Positions 1 to 10,406 of a stretch of 50,070 nt of DNA are shown here, in pieces. A model generated the notes under the pieces. The model was not told the DNA's origin. It made no database searches and saw only the letters and a program-made list of their open reading frames with translations. The position numbers and the translations under genes are program-made. Each line of letters begins with the position of its first letter. Position 1 is the stretch's first letter. The stretch comes from Acanthaster planci (Eukaryota; Echinodermata; Asteroidea; Valvatida; Acanthasteridae): positions 6,170 through 56,239 of the forward strand of contig NW_019091792.1 in assembly GCF_001949145.1 (NCBI RefSeq), read 5' to 3'.

Positions 1-747
1 GAAACACAAATGAAATTCTTGTTTGGTCACTTATCTTTCAATTTCTTTTCAATTTTTTGTGGGTTAACCAATTACATTTTTAATTATTCCCACAAAACAA
101 AATCATCCACAAAAAGTGATTTTCCCGAAGTGTGATTGCAGCCATTTTTCAAGTGGCAACCCTCAACTTTCTCGGGCATTTAAGTAGCCGGGACCAATTC
201 AACCGTAGTTTTTAGCCCTTCTGCTCTCATATGAAAGCTCAAAGATCCGGGGAGTTGATCCTGGCAACGATTTGCACAATCTCACCATTCTGGGGGCCGA
301 ACAATGTCCTTTTTCAAAAGATACTTTTGATGTACTTTTAATGCTAATGAGCTCGTCAGAAATTCTCACTTGAATTAGTGGTTTGCACCCTTAATGGGAC
401 TATCCTACACATCCGACAAACTGGTAACCTACTTGTTTGTACTATATCAATCGAGGAACGCACACCAGTGAATAGTTAGACGCTTTTGGATTTAGTCGGG
501 TGCGGGTACCAGGTCTTGGCCGAAGGCGCCGCAATGTGGCGCTATACCACCTTTGGTCTCGGCGCGACTATACGCTACGGTGCCCCGCCGTTGTTTTGAA
601 TAGGAGCTGCCGCGCCTGGCCGTACTATGTGTTTGTAAGTGTCTGTGGGTAGACATGTTTGAGTAGGCTGTGCCTGTACTGTCGTTGGTCTTTCCTCTTC
701 AACTTTCGTTCATTCATCTTGATTCCTGTTTCCATTTCCCTTTCAAA
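1..747. other. 5' flank of CDC26
   Basis: No gene is visible. Positions 1-470 are AT-rich. Positions about 490-620 are clearly richer in G+C and CpG, as expected for a housekeeping promoter or 5'UTR. An in-frame ATG at 670 would add 26 residues to CDC26, but the family begins at the ATG at 748. Confidence 0.4.
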
Positions 748-1050
748 ATGATCAGGAGAGGTCCAACGAGGATTGCCCTGAAAATCGATGATATTTCGGA
801 GTTTGAGACTTTCAAGAAGGAACTTGAACAGCAGAGGAGGGAAAAACAGCAGCTGGACGGAACAGCTGCGGAGATGGAAGGGATCGAAGGTCAAGACGGA
901 GGGACACCCTCTGTGGTGGGAGATAGTGTCAAGGACATGGACCCCAAAGCACGCCAAGAGAGAATACAGCAGAGGATTGGCTACGACCCGCGTCCTGCCC
1001 CATCGACGTCAAGTCGCATTGGATTTGGAGAACTCCGAAGTGGTGAATGA
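748..1050 (+). CDS. CDC26: Anaphase-promoting complex subunit CDC26 (APC12)
   Basis: Small subunit of the anaphase-promoting complex (APC/C), the nuclear ubiquitin ligase that drives mitotic exit. In the family, the N-terminal strand of Cdc26 threads through the TPR superhelix of CDC16/APC6 and stabilises it. The frame is open for 100 residues in one exon. It starts MIRRGPTRIALKIDDISEFE, matching the family N-terminus (M-x-RR-x-PTR-x-x-LK-x-DDI-x-EFE), and is followed by a basic, coiled-coil-prone stretch. Near the C-terminus the conserved patch DPKARQERIQQRIGYDPRP appears at about residues 67-85. Animal members are usually 80-100 residues, so the length fits. The start is set by homology; an in-frame ATG lies 78 bases upstream at 670. 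A weak polyadenylation signal, ATTAAA, lies at 1755. Confidence 0.92.
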   Translation: MIRRGPTRIALKIDDISEFETFKKELEQQRREKQQLDGTAAEMEGIEGQDGGTPSVVGDSVKDMDPKARQERIQQRIGYDPRPAPSTSSRIGFGELRSGE

Positions 1051-3740
1051 AAGATGCAGAGTTTGTAGACCATGGACATGACGATGGAACTCTTTGAAAA
1101 AGACTGAGCATTTTCTGTTGTGGATGATGGAATTGAATTCAACTGTGTCTGGTATGTCTTCAGACGCCTGCATAACAATTTTCTGCAGGGTAGGCCTAAT
1201 GCTGAAAAGGATACTCCAATAAATGAAACCGTCAAACCATCCTTATGTGATTTCCAACACCGGCAAGGTAGCATCATAATGCAGCTGTGGCGGAGTCAGC
1301 ACTGCTGTCATGGCACTCGTGTTGGTAACACAACTGTCGAGGTTAAGCCAAAGCCAACTCGAACACCCCAAGGAACACCCCATGCCTAACAAATTCACTG
1401 ACATGAAAGGCTCCACGACCAGCACTGACCAGGGCTGAGTGGCGAACGAATGCGACCACTTTCTGTGGGCTAGCCGTTTCAGTTCACAGTGAATGCACAA
1501 GGATGTTGTGGTGCTGACTTGTGACAAGTGGACAGGATGTCATTTTGATAAGCACCTTACGTCGGCCTGGAATCTACATGTACATTGCACACTTCCCTCC
1601 GATGTCTGCATGCAAAACTGTGCATTCAGCCTTGGGATCTTACTTCAGCAACCAGGAAAAACATCTCAGAATGGCTTCCTAAGTGCATCTGCCAGGCAGA
1701 GCCGAGTTTGGCTTCATCAGCACTGTAATTAAATTGTCAACAAGTCAAACACTTATTAAAAGTGCTGAAATGAAGCATCAAGCACTGAGTTTTTTAACCC
1801 TCCCAGTCAGGCCACCAGACTCATGAAATTAGTGAGTCTTTCTAAAAAGGTTGACATATATTGTCAGTCCAGGTTGTTCCAAATTTAGATCACTGATCTT
1901 CATTTTCTGGTGCAAAAGGTCAACAACAAAAAAATCAAATTTGGCAATTAAATTGGGACCCCCGGAAATACCTATGACGGTTGTCTTTTTTACAAGAAAA
2001 TTGTGAAGAGAAGTTGGTTTGATGTAATTTTTGGGGTATTTTCTATTTTCAACTTCTCTTGGGTCTCAGGCTGAGTCAACAAATGTTAGTTTCGGCTCCA
2101 AGAAAAATTCTAAAAGTAAACCTAAAACATGTTAATTTCCCTGAACTCCAATTTGGGCCATCAGCAACTTGCATGATATTTTTCTTCAATTTTACTCTGC
2201 TGTGTTCTGGTCTGGTTATCAATTTTGTGGTCACGCCCCAGATTCGTTGTGCAGCACTATTTATATTCCAGTGATGTACATTTGAATCTTAGAAGTTTTA
2301 AACTTGGCATCATGGATACAAAAGATTTTGATAATGCAGTTCTAAAAGTTTTTGAATGACTCTGTACAAGTACGTTCATTGCAACACAGATTTTTAGTTT
2401 TACAAATATGTGAAATCAGCCTTGAAGTTGCAAGGGGTACAACTCTTCTTTTTTGTGTGACTAACAAAATATCCCTTTATTCAATCAGACAGGTCTATGG
2501 AAATGAACAAAACTAGTAATACTGTAAGTTCTCTTTAGTACAATTGATTTCAATTAGTAATTTATAACAGGGCAAAATGCCTTTATTACACTGTTGGATT
2601 TTACATACATGTACAGTATATGTACATGTGCATGCATGTATACACTTGTCTTATATCGGTCAACATTCCATGGGTCAAAAGCCAGCTAGTTCGCCTTTTG
2701 ACAAAAATCCGGTGAGCTTGGTTTCCAAGACAAATACATGTAGTGTGGAAAGCAATATCAATCTAGACCTTGTTTCTGGGAGCTACTGTATGCGGTAGAA
2801 AAACTATTGAATGGCAAACTCAAAGGCTGAGCAACAATAAAAAGTGAACCAGGTTGAGTAACATACACAGTGAAGCACTTACCACTGAACCTTGAAAATA
2901 ACAACAACCATAGAACACCCTAATTACAAAAAGGGAAATTCTAGGTCCCAGGTATTTGGGGTTTGTTTTTAATTTGAATACAGCAAAGGGTTTCTAGCAT
3001 AAAATAAGGTAATATGTGAAGTCCAGTGGACCTTGTCATAAAGGGATTTGACTGCACGTCTTTCTTTTGCTGACGAATTTATCTTCCTTTTCGTGGTTCT
3101 GCCAAAAAAAAAAGGCGCCAAATGTTGTGTCACTAGCAGAAGTGTTATGGATTGGAAAAGTAATGATAACACCATGTTTAGGCCATTCTTGAGCTTGAAA
3201 TCCCCTACTTGCCCTTGAGAAAACTCTCTGTCCTTGTCACCTTAATGTCAAACTTTTCATGAAGAGGCAAAAGTCTCACCAGAGAGTAAAACCTAGGTTT
3301 CAAGAAAATCGCATTTGAAGATGGTCTTCAAATGCTTATTTTCTCAGTATTTAACATTCCTTTGACTTATAAATGCTATTTTATGAGAGAGGGGATCGTA
3401 AATGACACAGAACTATAAAATAATATTTATAGAAGCCAATTAAAATTGTTTTGTAAACAAACTCATTTGTGTTTGTGAAAATACTACAGTAAACCTTGTG
3501 TGACTTTTTGTCTCCTCATGAAAACAGCACTCATAGTACACGCTGTTGCTATAGAATGTGCCATGTGCAGAATTTGTCTCTTTGTGAAAACTGAAAAATT
3601 TGTTTTGCCCTTGGTTTTGCTGACAGATCTATGGAAGACAAATTTATCTATGAAAGACAAATTTCTTCATGAAAATGAAAAATGCAATTGACATGTAGTT
3701 GAATTTTGCCCCACAGATTTCATCGTGAATTAGATCTAGC
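1051..3740. other. 3' flank of CDC26, no further gene seen
   Basis: This is AT-rich DNA with CDC26 3'UTR at its left end. The open frames here are short and lack family motifs or splice contexts I could join. I see nothing else supportable apart from short CATGTACA-type runs near 2605-2640, which are common across the window. Confidence 0.4.
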
Positions 3741-3746
3741 TGATTA

Positions 3747-3813
3747 AACTGTAGACCTGATCCAGAAACTCCTGGTCCAAGACACCAGGACTTTCTGGAT
3801 CAGGTCTACTGTT
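3747..3813. repeat. Near-perfect foldback hairpin
   Basis: The arm GTAGACCTGATCCAGAAA (3751-3768) is exactly complementary to 3792-3809. Pairing continues outward with one mismatch and inward through TCCTGGT/ACCAGGA, leaving a loop of about 7 bases. The stem of about 26 bp resembles either a very short foldback transposon or a microRNA-type hairpin. It lies just downstream of the unrecognised minus-strand exons. Confidence 0.75.
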
Positions 3814-3868
3814 TAAAATTGCCCAAACTTACGCCTTCATCTCTCTCCTTGACGGCTTGCGTGAAGCC

Positions 3869-4610
3869 TTACTCGGCCGATCGCTGTTGGAAAGCCACGC
3901 CCTCGAGAGTGTGCATGGACATACCATCAAACAACGTTGCCAATTGCTGCGTGGCCGACAAGCCCATCTGCTCCACAACCTGCAGATGCCTCCCCCCCAC
4001 CCAACAAACCACTCCCATGGTCAACCTCTCTCACTGCTTCAATATGTTGTGCTTGGGACACTTGAGTCTATATGTATTTCAACGTGGAATAATGGTATTT
4101 GATTTGGAAAACTGGGGTGGAAACCAGAGAATCCAACTTCTTCCAGTATTTTTGCAACTGGATTTGGAATGATCCAGATTCTACATAACTACAAGTAAAA
4201 TGCATGTAGATCCAATATACACCACAGAAATGGAAATTGACCATTCCTCGACCATTTACACTGCTTGTAAGTAAACTCTCTGGTATCAAATTAATACAGT
4301 ACATTTTTGGGTACACAAGCAATGCCAATTGAAATGTTAGTCACTATGTAACTCCATTGCCTAAATTGCATTGCAAAATCCTGGATGACCACAAAACAAT
4401 CTCATATAAACTAAAGTGTTGAAAGTTCTTGAGAAGTAAAGACCAAAATTGTTATCATGCAGTACAAAAACAAGGGAGGGGATGTAGCAGAGACATCGTT
4501 CTCACCTGATTGATGACTTGTTTCTGGAAGAACAGCCGGTTGCTGGGCACAGTGACCATACACTGCGCCGGCCTATCCACTGTGTTATCCAGCTTGTTTG
4601 TGGGTACAGC
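3869..4610 (-). CDS. Last two exons of an unrecognised minus-strand gene
   Basis: Two segments read as consecutive exons. The first, 4610-4506, begins after CTCTAG, ends before GTGAGA, and encodes 35 residues starting AVPTNKLDNTVDRP. The second, 3979-3869, begins after CATCTGCAG and encodes 36 residues ending LEGVAFQQRSAE and a TAA stop. Both are phase 0, and the join has no stop. The predicted C-terminus is mixed charged and hydrophobic and looks like real protein, but I do not recognise the family. I found no convincing 5' exons between 4611 and the end of ZDHHC12 on the same strand, so the gene is incomplete in this reading. It could also be a decayed fragment. The acceptor of the last exon has a G-rich rather than pyrimidine-rich tract, which is a weakness. 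Confidence 0.4.
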
Positions 4611-4629
4611 CTAGAGAGTTGAATGTGTG

Positions 4630-5960
4630 AACACGGTATTTCTGGCTCAGTGGTTGGGACTTTCTTCTGTTGTCAAGGAATGGCGCTCACACAAGAACAA
4701 GAGGGATTTATTTAAAAAGCAGTATTTTGTGCATACAGCAGCCACCTTTCCTTTTGTTTAAACAGAACTGCCACCCTCATAAAAGTTTTCCTTGTAGACT
4801 TGCACTTTTAAAACCTCTCCTGTTAAAGATCTTTGCCTATTAACCCTAACCCACTTGGCCCTTTTTGCTAGGGATCCTCCTCAATCCTTCAGAATCTTCC
4901 AATTTGGGGGGTGAAAAAATTGGATTCTCCCTCAATCCCCCGAAATTTCTTGAAAATGTTACTTCAAAGTGTGGGTACTGCCTCAATCCTTCAAAATTCT
5001 CCGGCAATTCCTGTCATTGTTGAGGCAGTGCGAATGGCATTCTTGGGCATTGCGGTTGATTCAAGAGAAATATTGGGCTGAATTTATGCATGACTGAGCA
5101 AAAACAACACAAGGTCTAACCCATTACCTTCTCAGATGGCATCCTTCGCAATAAGCCATTCACCCTCAATCCTCCAAAATTGCCAAGATTTGATGGTACA
5201 CCTGTCAAACCTCAAGTTGTGATCTCAATTCCCATGGTCTCTTTTGGTTGTATTTATTGCTGAATTTATTGATGTGCAGATACTTCAGATCTCACCGGGG
5301 GGGGGGGAATTGTTTTAAAAGAATGTCTGCAGCAAACAAGACAAGATAAAACAGTTCTTTTTTTTTAACTTGTTTATTTATTGATACATGGTCATTTAAA
5401 ATTTGTACTTGGGAAAAGTTTGTATCAAAGTGGAAGCATTTATATAAATATATTTACAGTGACAAGTTCATGTGATCAACAAAGACAAGCATGAGTGACC
5501 CGGTGAACTCAACAGAATCTGACGCATCAAACACACACACCTGCATTTTTTTCAAATAAATACTGATCTGTCTGTTCTAAACGTAATCACGATAATGCAC
5601 ATCCTGTATTTATGAAACACAACTATCATCCAGCCCAAACTTAAGTATACGAAAATGCAAGCTAGTTTTGACTGTCCTGAATTTCTCCAATACTAAGATC
5701 CCTAATGTGATGCCACAGGAACTTGTGAGCATTAGAACAGGCATTGGGGTATACAAGATGTCATCTTCATTTCCGCAGGGCAGGGGGGTGGAATAAATGT
5801 ACTCTCTCACCCCTCAGTATTTTAGTTAGTACCGTAACATGAGAGATGCAGTATTTCTAAACCAATTAATAGCTCAATGAACGCACAAAAGAGAGAACGC
5901 TGGCATAAACAAAGCCATATCATGTAATCAAATACAAGCCTTCCTTCTCTTACTCTGGAT
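4630..5960. other. Spacer with degenerate repeat motifs
   Basis: No gene is supported. Between 4840 and 5180 the motif CCTCAATCC(T/C)(T/C)C(A)AAAAT occurs several times in degenerate form, after a TTAACCCTAACCC start. The same motif recurs on both strands elsewhere in the window. There is a poly-G run at 5299-5307. Confidence 0.4.
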
Positions 5961-5967
5961 GTTTATA

Positions 5968-6142
5968 CAGTCGAACCTCATTAATAAGAGGCCCTTCGGA
6001 CTTGGCAAATTACCTTGTTATAACAGGAACCTTGTATTATCAGGAATGAAAACAATGATAAACAAAGGATTGGGACCTACGATTTTCCTTGTTATAAGCA
6101 GACTCTTGTATTAACAGTGCTCTTATTAACAAGGTTCGACTG
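5968..6142. mobile_element. Small pogo/mariner-like MITE with terminal inverted repeats
   Basis: The element begins CAGTCGAACCTCATTAATAA and ends with the inverted match (reverse complement CAGTCGAACCTTGTTAATAA). About 21 of 23 terminal bases match. TA flanks each end. With 175 bp and no coding capacity, it fits a non-autonomous Tc1/mariner (pogo-type) element. The class follows from the CAGT ends and TA target and was not tested against a library. Confidence 0.8.
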
Positions 6143-6844
6143 TATAGAGAAGTACATAACAATGACCTCAGGCCTAAGTGTGCCACCAATAGTGCAGTAA
6201 TAAATATCAAATAGGACAGACCACCACATACAGAAAGGAATGTACAGACTTTTAAATAATTTATTGGTCTTCAGTGGCTATTTACAGCAACTAGCTGTGA
6301 CTTTACAAATCATAAGCTTTGAGCTTAGGAAACGGAAACTGCTCGACACCTTGAAACCGTCCAGGACTGAATTGAACATACTCTGAACAAGTTTCATGCA
6401 ACTAACCTCTTGAAAATAAGGTATGTTCAGGTTAGAAATATTCCTCAGTACGGGTGACCTCCATAAATATCTTTAATCCAAAACACTACCCTAAAAGAAC
6501 AAAAAAGACTACATCTGTAAACTTTTCGGATAAAATCTAAAAAGGCAGATTAATACACGGAATGAATTAATAGGCTTTATTTTTACTGAATTTAGGAAGT
6601 ATCACTGTTGATAAAACCAAGATCAGTTTTTGAGTGGCCAGAATCTCTTTCAAGATACAGTTTCTTGAATTCCAAAACTGCCACTGAACGATGATTTTAT
6701 CCAATCATCCCTCCTTATACACTTCAAAGCTAAAGATTGAAATTGACGATCAGACATGGAAAAATATGTGAAGGGTTGTGCATTCCCTTGACAGGAAAAG
6801 CGAGGGGACAAAAAGTGGTGAAGACGACTGGTGAATTGATGTCT
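6143..6844. other. Probable 3'UTR of ZDHHC12
   Basis: No coding exon is visible. Minus-strand polyadenylation signals (AATAAA read on the minus strand) lie at 6576-6581 and 6260-6265, about 265 and 580 bases after the ZDHHC12 stop. Most of this stretch is therefore probably its 3'UTR. Confidence 0.4.
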
Positions 6845-9800
6845 TCAGACAGAGTTTGACGGATGGACGCACTCGCACTTCTTCTCCACCATCTGCTCCC
6901 ACCTCCTGTAGGGGCAGTAGAAGAAGAACTTGACGCAGTTGCGCAGGTAGCCCTCGTCGAACGGGTTGACTGACTCCTCCAGGTTCCGCAGGTAGGTGAT
7001 GCGTTCGTGCGACATGAACTCCCAGGTGGTCTGGTTGGTGATCATCATGTAGCTGTGGCAACACAGGAGGCCCGTCAGGGCCATCGCGGCCAGGGCGATG
7101 ATGATGATGCAGACGAGGAAGAAGGCGTTGGCCTTCAGCCACTCGGTCAGGGTGTGTTTCCACTGGAAGGCACCCCTGGGATGGGAGGAGGAAAGGGAGA
7201 TAACCCTTTCAAAAAGTTTTAAACGTGATAAGTTGGAGAGGCCTTCTTCAAAGTGGAAGCGGGGTAGTTGTGAGACTATCAGACTATCAGTCATTCATAG
7301 AGCGATCAATCAAGCCCCGCCCCATTAAAGGACCTGCCAAAAGGGCGAGGGGCCATTCCCCAGTCAAAAAGGTGGGGGGGCCCCACCTCCAGTTCTGCTA
7401 CCGTGCTCTAATACAAGACCTTATGATGAAAGCGTAACTCAGTGTTCACACATGCAAAATAAGAAAGTTGGAAAAATGAGACTGGACGACATACCATGTT
7501 ATTTGTAATGACCACAGCACCAGCGTCGTTTCAGTCAGTAGAAAGAGCCAGAAGAAGCGGTGGTTACTCTCCCCGACACAGTTCTCTAGCCAGGGACAAT
7601 GGTGGTCAAACTTCCGTACGCAACGACTGCAGTCTTCGCAGTGCTTGGATCGCATTGGTTGCTGGAGAGGAGGTCGGAACGTCACCATGAAAGTTACAGT
7701 CAGTGCACAGCACACATAATTACAGCCTACAAACAGCCTACTGTAGAGACGACTGCTTCCGTTTCTTTTTTGTGAAAAAATAAAACGCTAAAGTATACAC
7801 CACAATTACCAAGAATGCCCACTTAGGGCACAGACTCGGTTGCTGCTGATGAGAGTAGGATGTCTATGAATTTATTCCGTTAGATGTAATGGGCGCTGCT
7901 TTTCATCCATCTTCCAATTACAGTGACTCTGGTGCAAGGTACTTGTATAATCATGGATTGGGTTATTGGTACCTACTTGACCTAACACATTCTCTTCCTG
8001 TGTTTAACACTAAAATAATCTATTACCATTACACAGTAATAACACCTACCTCAAAGGACTTTTATAAGAATATGCACCAGAGAAAACAGTAGCAACCAAA
8101 AATTCACAAATATATTAAGCACAGAAAGCATTTTGCTGAGCAGAAACAGGTAACCAGCCAAAAATTCCTGAAAATGAAACTACTTCTCATTGGTTCCCTG
8201 CTTATTTCCGCTCAGCAAATATATTTTCTAAGCAACGATTTCTACAAAGTACTTCCCTAACATTAGGACCTGAACTAGCGGAAAGTGCATCAAATCTTGG
8301 GAAAAAATCTGGATCATGGCATTTTAAACTTTGATTCCATACAAACTTGTACATGTATAAAACGTTTATCAAAGACTTTTTTGTGGACTTACTTTTATCT
8401 CACAAAAGTCGCATTTTCTGAGTCTAACTCCAGCACGTCTCCTTGGCGATGACAACATCCTCACCGCCTCCTCATCTTTGGAGCTGCTCCTACCATCTTC
8501 ATCCTCCTCGTCATCCTTCTCCTCATTGGAATCGGAACTGCTATCATTTTCCCAGGCACGGTTCTAGCACATGATAAAATCAATTCAAATATTTAGTGGA
8601 ACTTTGTTCAAAGCTTAAAGAACACTGAAAGTGTCAAACCTTGGCTGAAATTGGTGTGAACAACGGTACTAATTTACTTTGGGGAAAATAAGTTGCAACA
8701 GAACTAATTTAACAGATATCAATTAAAGGTTACAGCGTTCAACTTTCAAGTAACCAAATTTTCTCCAATAAAATGTCTGACAACACCCATCCTGGCTGTG
8801 ATGACTTATTTGCGAATTCCTGAACATAAAAGAAGCAAATGTAGGAATGTTTGTTTCAGCTGCAGCTCTTTGACAATACATGTATGGTTGGCTGGGGATT
8901 CTGTGCCATGTCTTACCTTGGTTCCGTCAACAGGAACAAAGCCTGGGTCCATGAGGCTTGCTTGGAAGTACAACCCACCGGATATGGTCAGGAGGGTAGC
9001 AAAGGCTAGGACATATGGGATGTCTCTTTGTAGAATCGCTTCCCTCAATGCTGAAAATGGTAACAGAAAGTGATGATTTTTTTTTCAAGAAATGGACAAG
9101 CAAGGGATTCTGCCATTGGCATCAGCAGAGGTTGAGCAGCAATGATGCTTTGCATACAAAGTCAGTCAAGGTTCGAGTCTGAGGAGTGCAGAGCACGCTA
9201 CCCGCAACAAATTATGCTCATCCCACGATTCTCGGCTCATTTTAGCCAGGAACTTTCCTGAATCTAACATCCCTCACCGAACAAGAATCCACTAGTGCAT
9301 ATTATTTGCACATTTACAAATTTATCTGCATTATTTACACCCAAGGGATATCAATGCCAATGTAAGGCAAATGTAGCACGATTCTACCTTCCTCAATCAT
9401 TCAAAATCTTCAAAAATGTCTGAGTGAATTTGGAGGAATTTGATTCTCAACCTAACTTATACTATGTGCACATCATCTGCAGCATGCTTTTGTCACTGCC
9501 AACAGAAAATGTGAACAATGGTGCTGAAATGCTTTTTTTTTCATTACTACCAACTGAGTGAACTGACGACAGCAGTGACAAGAATACATGTAAGTCCATG
9601 GTCACGTTGTGTAGAGGGAATAGAACAATAACATGTATTGATACAGGGCAAACCATTCTTTTTTTTCTGAAAGCTGACTCCGAGAATTCCAGCCTCGCTT
9701 GGCCACGAAGGTCACCTACCAAACCGCAAATTCTCGGTTTGTGGCCCTGCATGCTCTGCACGCTTTGATTTACACAGTGAAAAGGCTCATTGTTCGGTGG

Positions 9801-10406
9801 CATGCGGCTCTATTCACGCTTCCACATTCCCGTTGCCTCTCTTCAAAGTGGGGACCATTGTGAAGCTGGTGATTATGATGCGAATTCGGCCTTTTCATTT
9901 CTTGGCAACACACAAAGGCCAATTACCATATATACAAGAGCCAGGGTATGCCTTCTTTCACTGTGTTCGCTCGAGTGTGGGCCAAGAATAATAGCTGAAA
10001 AGCGGGCTAAGGGTTCTCAATTTTTACGGCGGCTCTTACCGTTTCCCGGTGAGAAGGGGTTAAAATGAAACATTTTCTTCCTTCCTAATGTTGGGCAAAT
10101 TTAGTGCTTACCTGCTGTGCTCATGGGCTCAGCAAACGTGACCAGAAAGACAAGCTAATAATCTGAAGTAAAGATGGGATTAAGATTTGGGGAGAAAGGC
10201 TAGGCAGGCTTAGATGAGAAGGACGAAGAGATTGGGAATAAAGCCGGCTGGTCCAACTGACCTGTGTCTTTGAAGATGAAAACACACAGGATTGCCAGAG
10301 TGAGGGAAACGTGGAATGTCCGAATGAACATGCCACTTGTCACCTTCCAAAACAGCTTTTTGGACATGATGGTCAGGTGCCGCCGTCCTCTCACAAACAC
10401 ATTCAT
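6845..10406 (-). CDS. ZDHHC12: Palmitoyltransferase ZDHHC12-like
   Basis: DHHC S-acyltransferase of internal membranes that transfers palmitate to cytosolic cysteines. Exons: 10406-10262, 9050-8917, 8563-8393, 7661-7495, 7175-6845; phases agree (315 aa). The N-terminal membrane segment reads [20 protein letters not shown] and aligns with ZDHHC12. A second membrane segment ends at [14 protein letters not shown], the family DPG motif. The zinc/catalytic domain contains CDFC, then [10 protein letters not shown], then [12 protein letters not shown], with the active cysteine in DHHC. Two more membrane segments follow, then the NQTTWEF version of the TTxE motif and [10 protein letters not shown], a typical ZDHHC12 tail. 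Human ZDHHC12 is 267 aa; the excess is mostly exon 3, which carries a very acidic, serine-rich linker before the zinc domain. An alternative start at 10367 (MSKKLFWK) gives 302 aa and is equally likely. Confidence 0.92.
7305..7385. repeat. Dispersed repeat, copy 1 (AAGCCCCGCCCC type)
   Basis: AAGCCCCGCCCC is followed by CCTGCCAAAAG and a run of GGGCG. The same order of motifs occurs at 11913-11985. This copy lies in the last ZDHHC12 intron. I cannot class the family. Confidence 0.55.
8131..8211. repeat. Inverted repeat in ZDHHC12 intron
   Basis: TTTGCTGAGCAGAAA near 8131 is mirrored by its complement around 8197-8211, with further pairing of GGTAACCA and TGGTTCCC. It is a small foldback repeat, probably a MITE remnant. 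Confidence 0.5.

Noticed and set aside
3819-4172. 117-residue plus-strand open frame
   Set aside because: Cysteine- and proline-rich by composition only; the minus strand gives a spliced, more protein-like reading.
4850-4866. Telomere-like CCCTAACCC
   Set aside because: Single short occurrence, and part of a TTAACCCTAAC repeat motif seen elsewhere in the window.
6750-7163. 137-residue histidine-rich minus-strand frame
   Set aside because: Alternative frame of the last ZDHHC12 exon.
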